Shown here piece by piece: positions 39,434 to 47,969 of a DNA stretch of 52,989 bases. The notes under the pieces are model-generated. The model was given only the letters and a program-made list of their open reading frames with translations. It was not told the origin of the DNA and did no database searches. The stretch is from a virus. The position numbers and the translations under genes were made by a program. The DNA lies in IMG/VR virus record IMGVR_UViG_3300003321_000545, positions 1-52,989 of that record; one strand, 5' to 3'. How positions within the stretch are numbered: position 1 is the first letter of the stretch; each line of letters opens with the position of its first letter.

Positions 39434-39890
39434 AAACAAATTGGTAGAAAATGTAAATAGGAAAAAGTCTTATGAAGAGTACATGAATGAGGCATATTAT
39501 AGAGCAAAGGAAGATGAACAAAACGAAGCTAAAAAGTTAAAAGAAATGGTTTATAAGCAATCATTACAACAGCAACAACTAGAATATTGTAAGAAATATC
39601 AAGACGATCCTAAAACTATGGAAAATGTCATGATTTTGGGAAAAGTAAGAGTTAAAGATTTATGGAACATAATACAGTCAGAAAAATATGATGATAGTTT
39701 TGGTATAAAGGTAAATAACAAATTTAAAGCGATTAATACAGAATATTTAAGAGATATATTATCACCGTATAGACATACAGATATGTGGGTTGTATATAAA
39801 TATTATCCTCAATCTGAAAGATTATCTTTCGACATATATAACCCCTCAATCAATACTTTTTTTATAAGAAAAATAGGTTATGAACTGTAA
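39414..39890 (+). CDS. Hypothetical protein, 158 residues
   Basis: The N-terminal 60 residues are a charged helix ('EEYMNEAYYRAKEDEQNEAKKLKEMVYKQ', in part). The C-terminal part is alpha/beta with 'YLRDILSPYRHTDMWVVYKYY' (key residues only). ATG at 39414 (or the next ATG at 39417) follows GAGGAAAGG. It ends directly before the next gene's ATG. No domain was recognised. Confidence 0.5.
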   Translation: MMKKQNKNKLVENVNRKKSYEEYMNEAYYRAKEDEQNEAKKLKEMVYKQSLQQQQLEYCKKYQDDPKTMENVMILGKVRVKDLWNIIQSEKYDDSFGIKVNNKFKAINTEYLRDILSPYRHTDMWVVYKYYPQSERLSFDIYNPSINTFFIRKIGYEL

Positions 39891-40118
39891 ATGTATAAAA
39901 TAGAAAAATATGTAGATAGTGATGTTACTTATTCTTTACCTAATCCATTTTATGTAGGTGAAGGATCAGAGTGTGTCATAAAAGATAATTCCGATAACAT
40001 AATTAAAAAATATATTGTTGTTAGATATTATCCTGAAAATAAATCTAATAGATATACACTAGTGTGGAAATTAAAGGAACATAAAGAGAATGACAAAGAA
40101 TTGTCACATAAAACTTGA
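39891..40118 (+). CDS. Hypothetical protein, 75 residues
   Basis: The beta-rich protein ('VGEGSECVIKDNSDNIIKKYIVVRYYPENKSN', in part) starts immediately after the stop of its neighbour and has no clear ribosome site, so it depends on coupling. Its end overlaps the next gene by 29 bases. No family is recognised. Confidence 0.45.
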   Translation: MYKIEKYVDSDVTYSLPNPFYVGEGSECVIKDNSDNIIKKYIVVRYYPENKSNRYTLVWKLKEHKENDKELSHKT

Positions 40119-40329
40119 GGTTAGGTCTGTATATGGACGTCCCCTTATCTATCCACTTTGCGAAAAATCCAAATATCTAGCTCAATTATGTCGGATTGGT
40201 ACGTTGAAAGGCGGATTGGGGAAAACTATACCATTTGAAGCAATTTCCATAATTCAGAAGCTGGGATATGAAATTGAATGGAAGGGTATTACTGAGGAAG
40301 CTATAAAAAAGTTGAGGGTGAGCCAATGA
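40090..40329 (+). CDS. Conserved phage protein (VYG-YP-C-KS family)
   Basis: The 79-residue protein fits a common small phage family with the pattern 'VYGR-LIYPLCEKSKYLAQL-RIGTL' and a later 'AISIIQKLGYEIEWKG'. The closing 'I-KLGY-(I/V)--' motif is typical. The role is unknown. It starts inside the previous gene and its stop overlaps the next start by four bases. Confidence 0.55.
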   Translation: MTKNCHIKLEVRSVYGRPLIYPLCEKSKYLAQLCRIGTLKGGLGKTIPFEAISIIQKLGYEIEWKGITEEAIKKLRVSQ

Positions 40330-40535
40330 GTGAAATAAAATTAGATCCTTATTATGATTCAAGTAAAATGGATTATGAAATTAACAGACATCATTTGATT
40401 CTAACATTAGAACAAGCAGTTTATTTGAGAGATCAAATTGAAAGATCTCTGAATGCAATACGTATACATAATTCTTTAGGCGTGGATTGTGTAAAAATGA
40501 TTGTATTTTATCCAAAAGAAACATCAGATGAATAG
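40326..40535 (+). CDS. Small hypothetical protein
   Basis: The 69-residue product has a helical core ('LILTLEQAVYLRDQIERSLNAIRIHNS', in part) in which 'LTLEQA-YLRDQIE-SL' recalls a short motif of phage regulatory or chaperone-like proteins. It is the last gene before a 190-base AT-rich gap. No function is recognised. Confidence 0.45.
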   Translation: MSEIKLDPYYDSSKMDYEINRHHLILTLEQAVYLRDQIERSLNAIRIHNSLGVDCVKMIVFYPKETSDE

Positions 40536-40627
40536 TGATAAGGCCTAATATAGCATTGGAAGATATAAAAAAATTAATATCAATGGACTGTATATCTTAA
40601 AATTAATAATTTAATTGCTTTGAATTA

Positions 40628-40702
40628 TTGTCACTTTTTGTCATTTATTGTATATTATTCAACTATTTATAATTTGACATTGTTAAGTTCATATAATATT
40701 CT
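40628..40702 (+). promoter_or_regulatory. Two candidate promoters before the terminase operon
   Basis: TTGTCA (40628-40633), a 17-base spacer and TATATT (40651-40656) make one candidate. TTGACA (40674-40679), a 17-base spacer and TATTCT (40697-40702) make a second. TTGTCA and TTTGTCA occur 12 bases apart and could be an operator. The genes that follow lead to the large terminase. Confidence 0.45.
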
Positions 40703-40726
40703 CTCATTTTGAAAGGATATAAAGCC

Positions 40727-40975
40727 ATGACAAATTTCTATCAAGAGAATTTTAAGCAAGTATATTTAGATAAAGAATTAGATATTAAGGTGGGATTTGG
40801 GGACACAATACAAATATCTTGTGTTCAGCAACCAGAAAGTAAAATCACCCTAATGCATGATAGTCAAGAAGGATGGAATTTGTATAGAAGAGGTTTGTTT
40901 CTCATAAATATACCTTACAGTTTGGATGTTACATCCACTGATGCTGAAAAAGAGATATCAGATGAACAAACATAA
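40727..40975 (+). CDS. Hypothetical protein, 82 residues
   Basis: The product (MTNFYQENFKQVYLDK...) is beta-rich in the middle ('VGFGDTIQISCVQQPESKITLMHDSQEGW', in part). ATG at 40727 follows AAAGGATATAAAGCC; a TTG at 40709 lies within the ribosome site. It overlaps the next gene by 14 bases. No family is recognised. Confidence 0.5.
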   Translation: MTNFYQENFKQVYLDKELDIKVGFGDTIQISCVQQPESKITLMHDSQEGWNLYRRGLFLINIPYSLDVTSTDAEKEISDEQT

Positions 40976-41258
40976 GGACCGTAAAGAATATCGCAAATTT
41001 ATACAGGATGAAAAAAGAAAATTATCTTTAGAAATTTTTAATATAATATCTCATCCCTTTTTAAATATTAAGGATATAACAGATACTATCAATGTTGCAG
41101 TAGTTTCGTTTATCATGATGCGTATTCACAATAATGATGATATAAAATTACGGAAAGATTTTTTATCTCGCATGATTTTAGATCTAGAAAATTATTATCA
41201 TAATCTTGAGCAAATATCTGAGATGAATATATTATCAAGTAAATCAACTTGCCTTTGA
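40962..41258 (+). CDS. Helical protein upstream of the terminase
   Basis: The 98-residue protein is helical and basic at the start (MNKHKDRKEYRKFIQDEKRK). Its size, its basic start and its position directly before the large terminase would suit a small terminase subunit. No helix-turn-helix pattern is clear, however, so this is only a candidate beside the gene at 33535. ATG at 40962 lies inside the previous gene. Confidence 0.4.
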   Translation: MNKHKDRKEYRKFIQDEKRKLSLEIFNIISHPFLNIKDITDTINVAVVSFIMMRIHNNDDIKLRKDFLSRMILDLENYYHNLEQISEMNILSSKSTCL

Positions 41259-41311
41259 TATAAGTTTAAAGCAACAATTACATACGATTTTAGCAAATTA
41301 TAGGTTATTGA

Positions 41312-42949
41312 TTGCTCAATCTTTTTAATAGAATTGGTCGTGTTGAAAAATCTATATCAACATACAACCCTACTTTATCTGATCAATTGTTAGAGGAAGC
41401 ATATTTATACAAAAACTCTTTCCATTCATTTGTTAAGGGTGGTTGGCATGCTGTAGAAGGGGGAAGGCCATTTGTGGATGGTTGGCACCTTCATGCTATA
41501 TGCGAACATTTAGAAGCTGTTAAAAGCGGTCAAATAAAGATGCTTCTTATCAATCAGCCTCCGCGTACTATGAAATCTACCTCCGTATCCGTCATGTTTG
41601 TTCCTTGGTGTTGGATAGACGAACCTCACCTACAATTTCTATATCTTTCTTATGGTGAGCGTCTTTCAATGAAAGATAGCGTCAAATGTCGACGGGTGAT
41701 TAATTCCAACTGGTATCAAGAACGATTTGGTTATCAATACAAATTATCAAGTGACGTTAATACCAAACATAGATTTGATAATGATAAGACGGGTTACCGA
41801 ATATCCTCATCAATAGGAGGTATGGCAACCGGTGAGGGTGGTGACATAATTGTTGTAGATGACCCTAACAGTGCCGGAGATAGCGAATCACAAACAAAAA
41901 GAGATTTTACCAATGATTGGTGCGATCATACCCTTTCAACGCGTCTTAACGATTTAAAAACGGGACGTTCAATTATTGTTCAACAAAGGCTTCATACTCA
42001 AGATTATTCTGGACACCTTATTTCACAAGAACTACCTGACTTAGTACACCTTTATTTGCCCATGGAATTTGAGTCATCACGTAGGTGTATAACACTACCC
42101 CTTAAAAGTACGGGGGAATTGCCTTGGTGTGATCCCCGTAAAAATGAGGGGGAATTATTGTGGCCTGAAAGATTTGGTGAAAAAGAAGTTGAAAAACTGA
42201 AGAAAAAAATGGGTAGCGAATATATTGTGGCAGGACAATTGCAACAAAGACCTGCCCCAGCTGAGGGAGGTATAATTAAACAATCATGGTTTAAGACATG
42301 GAAACAACCTTCACCACCCAGACTCGAATTTGTACTCCAATCATGGGATACGGCCTATAGCACAACAGATAAGGCCGCTAAGAGTGCTTGTCTTACTCTG
42401 GGCGTGTTCAAAGATCAATATGATGTTTCACAGATCATATTATTAAGCCTTTGGAGTGATAGATTAGAAAATCCAGATGTCAGACGTATGATGATAAGAT
42501 TGGCTAAAAACTATTATGATGTTCAAACTGATAATCCAGTTCCTGAAGATTATATCTTAAGACCTGATATGATTTTAGTGGAAAATAAAGCTAATGGTGG
42601 ACCACTTATACAAGATTTGAATAGGGCGGGAATTATTTTAACTAGGTTTGATCCATTACACCAAGGTGGGGGAGATAAGACAGCACGTCTTAGAAAGGTA
42701 TCTCATATCATAGAAGCTGGCAAAATATGGTTACCTGCCCGTGGACCGTCATTTACATCTTTGAGACCTTATGCTTCAAAGTTTGTTAATGCTTGTATGG
42801 TATTTCCAAATGATGATGACTCAAGAGATATTGTAGACGCATTCAGCCAAGCCTTAATTAAATTAAGATTATCCGGTTGGATAGACCATCCTGATGATAC
42901 ATTCATTAGCGAAAACTATGATTTCAAGAAGAATGAGGCGTTGTATTGA
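41312..42949 (+). CDS. terL: Terminase large subunit
   Basis: The 545-residue protein packages DNA into the head. The ATPase part has a Walker A-like motif NQPPRTMKST (81-90) and Walker B DIIVVDDP (178-185). The nuclease part shows three acidic sites: Asp346 in QSWDTAYS, Glu424 in VENKANG and Asp506/509 in DSRDIVDA. The start is a TTG at 41312, because a stop codon (TGA at 41309) lies directly before it and the next ATG would remove the N-terminal 76 residues. The ribosome site is weak (TAGG). The stop is part of an inverted repeat shared with a convergent gene. Confidence 0.88.
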   Translation: MLNLFNRIGRVEKSISTYNPTLSDQLLEEAYLYKNSFHSFVKGGWHAVEGGRPFVDGWHLHAICEHLEAVKSGQIKMLLINQPPRTMKSTSVSVMFVPWCWIDEPHLQFLYLSYGERLSMKDSVKCRRVINSNWYQERFGYQYKLSSDVNTKHRFDNDKTGYRISSSIGGMATGEGGDIIVVDDPNSAGDSESQTKRDFTNDWCDHTLSTRLNDLKTGRSIIVQQRLHTQDYSGHLISQELPDLVHLYLPMEFESSRRCITLPLKSTGELPWCDPRKNEGELLWPERFGEKEVEKLKKKMGSEYIVAGQLQQRPAPAEGGIIKQSWFKTWKQPSPPRLEFVLQSWDTAYSTTDKAAKSACLTLGVFKDQYDVSQIILLSLWSDRLENPDVRRMMIRLAKNYYDVQTDNPVPEDYILRPDMILVENKANGGPLIQDLNRAGIILTRFDPLHQGGGDKTARLRKVSHIIEAGKIWLPARGPSFTSLRPYASKFVNACMVFPNDDDSRDIVDAFSQALIKLRLSGWIDHPDDTFISENYDFKKNEALY

Positions 42950-42962
42950 TCATTGTTGATCA
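42947..42962. terminator. Possible terminator between terL and a convergent gene
   Basis: TGATCA (42947-42952) and TGATCA (42957-42962) form a 6-bp hairpin with the 4-base loop TTGT, starting at the terL stop codon. No T-run follows, so a terminator role is uncertain. Confidence 0.3.
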
Positions 42963-42976
42963 GAATAACTAATTAT

Positions 42977-43591
42977 TTAGTGTACTGTATTTATATTGTT
43001 ATCTTCTAATTGTTTTTCAATCATTGTATATCCTTGCGCCACATAAAACATTTCTCGAAGCTCCTCATACTGAGAAGAGATAAAAAAATTAAGGATATTT
43101 CTAATAGAGTTTATATCTTCAGGTGAAAAGTATCTCTTTCTTTGTACAAAACTGAGCATGAAAGAATACGAATTGAATAAGTCTTGAAGCATGATTGATA
43201 TAAAACAATAATCATCCCCAACCATGTCATAATCATCATTCTCTTCAAGGATATTTTCCAATTTATCTACCTGAAGCATTGCAAATGCAATTTTACCTAA
43301 CATGTGTGTTGAAATTTGTTGAATGGATAAACTCACAGGATTTTTTAAATTATTTTCTGTCACCTGATACAATATCACAAGTTCCGCAAATAAATGAGCT
43401 ATATGACTCCCAATTGTCTGTCCCACCTGTTTAACTTTGCTAATCAAAATAGAATACTCTTCATGATTAGACATATCAATTTTAATTTTAGGAAGGATGT
43501 GTCGGTGTTGATAAATTTCCCCACCAAATAATATTTTTTCTTCTTCTAATTGAGATTTTTTCTTAATTAATGAATCTAAATCAAATTTCAT
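42977..43591 (-). CDS. Isolated leftward gene between terminase and portal
   Basis: The 204-residue protein is helical and has no known motif ('MKFDLDSLIKKKSQLEEEKI' at the start, then 'IGSHIAHLFAELVILYQVTENNLK'; key residues only). ATG at 43591 follows AGGATTACGT; the frame stays open to 43708, inside the portal gene. It is transcribed against its two neighbours and interrupts the usual terminase-portal pair, which marks it as an added gene (moron). It could give the host cell a benefit or block other phages. Confidence 0.55.
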   Translation of the reverse strand: MKFDLDSLIKKKSQLEEEKILFGGEIYQHRHILPKIKIDMSNHEEYSILISKVKQVGQTIGSHIAHLFAELVILYQVTENNLKNPVSLSIQQISTHMLGKIAFAMLQVDKLENILEENDDYDMVGDDYCFISIMLQDLFNSYSFMLSFVQRKRYFSPEDINSIRNILNFFISSQYEELREMFYVAQGYTMIEKQLEDNNINTVH

Positions 43592-43665
43592 ACGTAATCC
43601 TGTTGGTATATTCCTAAAATTATTGTAAAATTCTATACATATAACTATCTTATTATTGATGATTG

Positions 43666-45999
43666 ATGATGGAAACACAACCCCAAGAAGTTCTTTTCTC
43701 CGAAACATTGTATCAAGTGCCCTCTCTTATGGAACAATATAGAGGACAAGAATCTGAAGTGGAAGAAAAACCAAACTTCCCTGATGATCATGACGAAAAT
43801 CTAGCTTTCATATTAAAAGAACGCGCCCCAGGATTCCTTGCAAGGTTGGGTGCAAAAATATGTGAAGAAATAGATCAGGATCTAGAATCCCGTAAAGAAT
43901 GGGAAAATAACATCAAAGATAAGTTTGAGCAAATCGGATTAAAAGTGGAATATAGATCCTTCCCTTTTGATGGTGCTAGCGGTTCTTATTCACCCCTCAT
44001 GGCACAGGAAATTGTAAAATCCTATGCGATGACTGTTTCTGAGCTTTTGCCACAAGAAGGCCCAGCCAAAAACATTATTATGGGAGAGGTTACAGAAGAA
44101 TTAAAACAACGAGCTGATAAAATAGAGAATTTCTTCAACTATTATCTTCTCAATGAAATAGATTACTACGCTGATTTTGAAAAAATGCAAATGTGGAACA
44201 TATTTAGCGGAAGTGTGGTGAGAAAAGTCTATTATGATCCATTCCTTAAGAAGTTAAACACTAAATTTGTGACCCCTTATAATTTTATTGTTAACTACGA
44301 TACATCCGATCTTAAAAGCTGTTGGAGAATGACGGAAGTTATATCAATGGATAAGAGGGAAATATCCCAATTAATGCAAACGGGTGTATTTCTTGACATT
44401 AATCTCGAAAATTCAGAAGAAGACGAAGACAATTCGGTCATTAAAAGACAAGTTGATAAAACCGAAGGCATATCAAATCCAAACTATGAAAATAGAATCA
44501 ACGAAACATTCTATGAATGTCACATTTATCTGGATGATGAGGAATTATTTGAAACAGATGATGAACAGAATTCAGAGAATGAAAATGAAGAATCTTTAAT
44601 TGATAGCCAATATCGTCCTTATATCGTTAAAATTCACAAAACATCACAAAAAATAGTGGCTATACATAGAAATTGGGAAAAGGATACACCCTATGAAAGA
44701 AAAGAATATTACATTGATTATGGTTATATACCTGGCTTTGGTTTTTATAAGTTGGGAGCTGCTCATCTCATTGGTGGATTGAGTTCTACATCTACAACGC
44801 TTTTGCGCCAAACACTTGATGCAAATACATTATCAAATTTTCCGGCGGGTTTACGTGTAAAAGGAATGGTATCAGAAGATAATAATATACGTTTAGGACC
44901 TACGGAATTTAAAGAAGTCGATACTGGAGGGCTTCCTATTCAACAAGCCGTTATGACAATGCCTTATAGAGATCCATCACCTTTAATTAACGAGCTTAGA
45001 AAGGATTTAGAATCTTCAGGATCGATGATAATGGGAACGGCAACGACTCAACTTGCGGATGTCGTTCCCAATGCACCTGTAGGAACTACATTTGCATTAC
45101 TTGATAATCTTTTAGTTATTCAAAGCATCATAACACGAGCTTGTCGTAATTCAATGACAAGGGAATTCAGACTCATGTATCGACGTTTTTCAGAATATAT
45201 GAAAGATGTAGAATTTACCTTCTATAGATCGAATGGCCAATTTACCATTACAGGCGAAGATTTTACTGATTTAGTCTCAATCGAGCCTGTTGCAGATCCA
45301 CATATCACAACTAAATTACAAAGATTAATAAGAGCACAAACCATAAGAGACGCATCCTTACAAAGACCGGATCTTTATGATGCTTATGAATCAGAAAAAT
45401 ATTTTCTCAATGAATTAAAATTGCCAGATTCTCAGATTGATTTATTATTACCTGATAGGAAAAAAATTGATCCTCTTGATCCCATTACCGAAAATCAAAA
45501 TCTAATCATTGGAAAAGGTGCGAAGGCAGCTATAGAACAGGATCACTCAGCCCACATTTTGATACATCAAATGCTTCTTTCAATGCCAAATGCAAATCCT
45601 ATAACAGTAGAAGCAACAAATGCCCATATAGCAGAACATATGGCTCTAGGATATCAATTACAAATGCAGAATCTCATGGGCGGTATGATAATGCCTGAAG
45701 ATCGCCATGCAATTGATATGTCACAGCAAAATCAATTTGCTCAAATGGCTGCTATGGCTGTATCTCAATATCAATCTCAACAAGCTGCAAATCAACCACC
45801 ACCGCCAATCGATCCTTCTATGGTTCTTCTTGAAAAGGTTAAAGTTGAAGACAAAGCAATCGATCAAAGAGCCGATGCCGAAGATCTTAAAACACGTACT
45901 AAAGCATTTGAAGCTCAACTTGACTATGATGCTAAGATGAAAGAATTAGAACTTAAGAATAAAGAGCTTGAAGCTAAGATTGCATCTGGAAAAATTTAA
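43666..45999 (+). CDS. Portal protein (P22 gp1-like)
   Basis: The 777-residue protein forms the ring through which DNA enters and leaves. The P22-type pattern is clear: 'YRSFPFDGASGSYSPLMAQEIVKSYAMTVSELLP' (marks SGSYSPLMA and MTVSELLP), 'WNIFSGSVVRKVYYDP', 'FGFYKLGAAHLIGGLSSTSTTLLRQTLDA', and a helical C-terminus with Gln-rich and Pro-rich parts. The length is close to that of P22 gp1 (725). ATG at 43666 (or 43669) is preferred, and no strong ribosome site is seen. Residues 230-300 contain a strongly acidic insert (EEDEDNS, DDEEL). Confidence 0.85.
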   Translation: MMETQPQEVLFSETLYQVPSLMEQYRGQESEVEEKPNFPDDHDENLAFILKERAPGFLARLGAKICEEIDQDLESRKEWENNIKDKFEQIGLKVEYRSFPFDGASGSYSPLMAQEIVKSYAMTVSELLPQEGPAKNIIMGEVTEELKQRADKIENFFNYYLLNEIDYYADFEKMQMWNIFSGSVVRKVYYDPFLKKLNTKFVTPYNFIVNYDTSDLKSCWRMTEVISMDKREISQLMQTGVFLDINLENSEEDEDNSVIKRQVDKTEGISNPNYENRINETFYECHIYLDDEELFETDDEQNSENENEESLIDSQYRPYIVKIHKTSQKIVAIHRNWEKDTPYERKEYYIDYGYIPGFGFYKLGAAHLIGGLSSTSTTLLRQTLDANTLSNFPAGLRVKGMVSEDNNIRLGPTEFKEVDTGGLPIQQAVMTMPYRDPSPLINELRKDLESSGSMIMGTATTQLADVVPNAPVGTTFALLDNLLVIQSIITRACRNSMTREFRLMYRRFSEYMKDVEFTFYRSNGQFTITGEDFTDLVSIEPVADPHITTKLQRLIRAQTIRDASLQRPDLYDAYESEKYFLNELKLPDSQIDLLLPDRKKIDPLDPITENQNLIIGKGAKAAIEQDHSAHILIHQMLLSMPNANPITVEATNAHIAEHMALGYQLQMQNLMGGMIMPEDRHAIDMSQQNQFAQMAAMAVSQYQSQQAANQPPPPIDPSMVLLEKVKVEDKAIDQRADAEDLKTRTKAFEAQLDYDAKMKELELKNKELEAKIASGKI

Positions 46000-46303
46000 T
46001 TGCAGGGTGTGGGATATAACTTATTTATCATTATATCCCACACAGACTTGCATGAGTGATAGGAAGAATGCATAGGTAAACATAAAAACTATGCGCATCT
46101 TATCATGACAAGGAAAAGGTAATGAAATTTAAGATGTTTGTAATTCATTCCTATCGTCTCCGAATATAATAGTAAATTTATGAATTTGCAAAGATTTTTT
46201 ATATAAAATTTTAGCCATATGGTATCATTAATTTACAAGGAATGTCCTTGTACTTTAACAAATTATTTGTTGAAGAAATATTAATGTACGAAAGGTAAGT
46301 GTT
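46000..46303 (+). other. Structured gap downstream of the portal gene
   Basis: No gene was found in these 304 bases. A 13-bp perfect stem GTGTGGGATATAA/TTATATCCCACAC (46007-46019, 46031-46043) comes first. A longer imperfect hairpin follows (about 46051-46110; GATAGGA pairs with TCTTATC, GCATAG with CTATGC). A third, TACAAGGA-atg-TCCTTGTA (46234-46252), lies before the ribosome site of the next gene. The first is a likely terminator or mRNA-end structure although no T-run follows. Confidence 0.5.
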
Positions 46304-46690
46304 ATGAACAAGCATCATCGTGAAGAGCATGAGAAAATGGGACGTCATCATGGACGTCATAGGGAAAAAAAGGCATCAGTAGGTCAACTACATAATGGGA
46401 ATGTGGCTAAGAATTACCCACATGCAAAATATGTAGGAATGACAAAAAAACATACAGATAGTTATTCTTCAGATTTTCCAGAGTTACACCGAGCACTCTG
46501 TGGGGATTATCCAACAACAAATATGGAAACTGTACGGGATACAAATAAGAGTATGCGTTATGCCTTAGAAGGTAAGGCACATGGCGGTCATATTAAACAT
46601 CATAAAAAGAATATGATGCATGAAAAACACAGCGGTAAGAAATTTGCTGCCGGTGGGGTTGGCAAAATCCGTCACGAAGCATATGATTAA
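46304..46690 (+). CDS. Histidine- and lysine-rich phage structural-like protein
   Basis: The 128-residue protein is extremely basic and His-rich ('HHREEHEKMGRHHGRHREKK', 'HIKHHKKNMMHEKHSGKK'). It ends 'KKFAAGGVGKIRHEAYD'. The C-terminal pattern KKF-AGG-GKIRHE is found in small virion or head-tail proteins of other podoviruses. Position directly after the portal supports a virion role. It may bind DNA or metal ions. The ribosome site (AAAGGTAAGTGTT) is clear. Confidence 0.55.
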   Translation: MNKHHREEHEKMGRHHGRHREKKASVGQLHNGNVAKNYPHAKYVGMTKKHTDSYSSDFPELHRALCGDYPTTNMETVRDTNKSMRYALEGKAHGGHIKHHKKNMMHEKHSGKKFAAGGVGKIRHEAYD

Positions 46691-46692
46691 AT

Positions 46693-46780
46693 TATCTATA
46701 ATTATATAGATACGGGGATAAGGATTGTCTGCTACATGCAGTGTGATAGGAGTATTTATACATTCTATCCTAACTTATCC
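46693..46780 (+). promoter_or_regulatory. Structured leader of the outer-membrane protein gene
   Basis: Directly after the stop codon a perfect stem TATCTATA-atta-TATAGATA forms (46693-46712). GGATAAG (46716-46722) can pair with CTTATCC (46774-46780) around two arms, CTGC-tacat-GCAG (46729-46741) and GATAG/CTATC (46745-46749 with 46765-46769), a three-way junction. A T-rich run and the ribosome site AGGAGTGTTTT follow. It looks like an attenuator or riboswitch-like fold, but no ligand class is recognised. Confidence 0.4.
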
Positions 46781-46809
46781 TCCTTTCATTTTTTAAATAG
46801 GAGTGTTTT

Positions 46810-47490
46810 ATGAAAAAGTTAGTTAGCAAAATATGTTTAATTATGACAGCGTTAATTATACCTGTTAAAGCGAATACAGGATTTTATATAGGTGCCGCAA
46901 TTGGTGGCGCAAATTTAAATGGTAAAAACCAATTATCTCTTCTAAGAAATAACAATGTATCTTCATTTACAACCCAAATGAGCAATACGGATGTGCATGT
47001 AGAAGCATTAGCTGGATATGGTCAATTTGTTGATAGTATATGGTTGGGCATTGAATCACATGTTGGAGTATCACCATTGGAAGCACAAGCATTTCTTGAC
47101 GCTTCTGGTATTAACAGTCGTCAAAAATTAAATGTTAAATCATATCATAAAGCGGGTATGGATTTTCATATAGGTTATGCATTACATCCAAAATCCAAAG
47201 CATATATTAAATTGGGTGGTGAAGTACGCAAATTTAGTCATGATTTCAATGCAACAAATCAACATGGTGATCCAGTTGCAAATCACAATAAAAGTTATTA
47301 TAGCGGTGCTTTTGTGTCTGGTCTTGGAGTCGAAACGGAAGTTAGTCCGCAGATTACCATAAGATCTGAATATAAGGTTGCAATACACCCAGAAAAATCA
47401 TTAGCTACAAGTATAAACACTAGCAAAACAACCTTGAAAACAAGACCCCATGTGCATCATTTTATGATTTCATTTATTCATAAAATATAA
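46810..47490 (+). CDS. Outer-membrane beta-barrel protein (OmpA-like, 8-strand type)
   Basis: The 226-residue protein has a signal peptide (MKKLVSKICLIMTALIIPVKA, cleaved after Ala21). It then starts with GFYIGAAIGGA, the first strand of bacterial outer-membrane beta-barrels, and continues with alternating strands to a C-terminal 'VHHFMISFIHKI', where an aromatic-ending strand is expected. The barrel would sit in the host outer membrane. As a phage-encoded host-surface protein it may change receptor exposure or surface properties of the infected cell. It lies between virion genes and is ended by a strong terminator, so it forms its own unit. Confidence 0.7.
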   Translation: MKKLVSKICLIMTALIIPVKANTGFYIGAAIGGANLNGKNQLSLLRNNNVSSFTTQMSNTDVHVEALAGYGQFVDSIWLGIESHVGVSPLEAQAFLDASGINSRQKLNVKSYHKAGMDFHIGYALHPKSKAYIKLGGEVRKFSHDFNATNQHGDPVANHNKSYYSGAFVSGLGVETEVSPQITIRSEYKVAIHPEKSLATSINTSKTTLKTRPHVHHFMISFIHKI

Positions 47491-47548
47491 GTTGACGATA
47501 TGAACTATTAAAGAGTAATTTTTAATTGGTATCGTTGAATATGTGTGA

Positions 47549-47581
47549 AAGAGAAGCTTATCCCTTGAGCTTCTCTTTTTT
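47549..47581 (+). terminator. Strong intrinsic terminator after the outer-membrane protein gene
   Basis: AAGAGAAGCT (47549-47558) pairs perfectly with AGCTTCTCTT (47568-47577) around a 9-base loop and is followed by a T-run (47576-47581). The last codons of the leftward gene at 47558 lie in this hairpin, so it may act on both strands. It is the clearest plus-strand terminator seen. Confidence 0.8.
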
Positions 47582-47959
47582 ATTAGATACATTGTTTTCA
47601 TCAATAAATAATCCCTTATCTTTGAATTCATGATGTACATAAAATGATCTAGAAGGAGACTTGGGAATCATCATGCTTATATATTGTCTTCCAGTATTGT
47701 TATATTTTCTATTAGAAAGTCTGTATCCTGAATCATCTAAGCTTTTTTTGAAAAAAAATTTTTCTGGGTCACTATTGTCTACATAAATATCAATGTAATC
47801 ATTTGGAATAACTCCCCATTTTAAAAGGATCTCAGGGGGAAAACTAAAAATACGAAATGTTACATCCCTTCCTTTTATTGTATAGTTATTGTAAGAGACT
47901 CTGATGCTGTTTTGTTGAGGTCTCCTTCCTATTTTCTTTTCAACCTTAATAAAAGCCAT
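47558..47959 (-). CDS. Hypothetical protein downstream of the toxin-antitoxin genes
   Basis: The 133-residue protein has an N-terminal basic start ('KVEKKIGRRPQQNSIRVSYNNYTI', in part), a middle like 'FRIFSFPPEILLKWGVIPNDYIDIYVDNSDPEKFFFKKSLDDSGYRLS' (marks PPEILLKWG and DSGYRLS) and a polar end. The pattern recalls small AbrB-like or phage proteins that start with 'I-VS-----I--F-------LGW--GD-I-V'. It is co-oriented with the toxin-antitoxin genes and could be a further partner, but nothing proves it. Confidence 0.5.
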   Translation of the reverse strand: MAFIKVEKKIGRRPQQNSIRVSYNNYTIKGRDVTFRIFSFPPEILLKWGVIPNDYIDIYVDNSDPEKFFFKKSLDDSGYRLSNRKYNNTGRQYISMMIPKSPSRSFYVHHEFKDKGLFIDENNVSNKKEKLKG

Positions 47960-47969
47960 ATTGAATCTC

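Noticed and set aside
44384-45940. Several frames of 65-77 codons inside the portal gene
   Set aside because: They are shadows of the portal frame, biased in composition and without ribosome sites.
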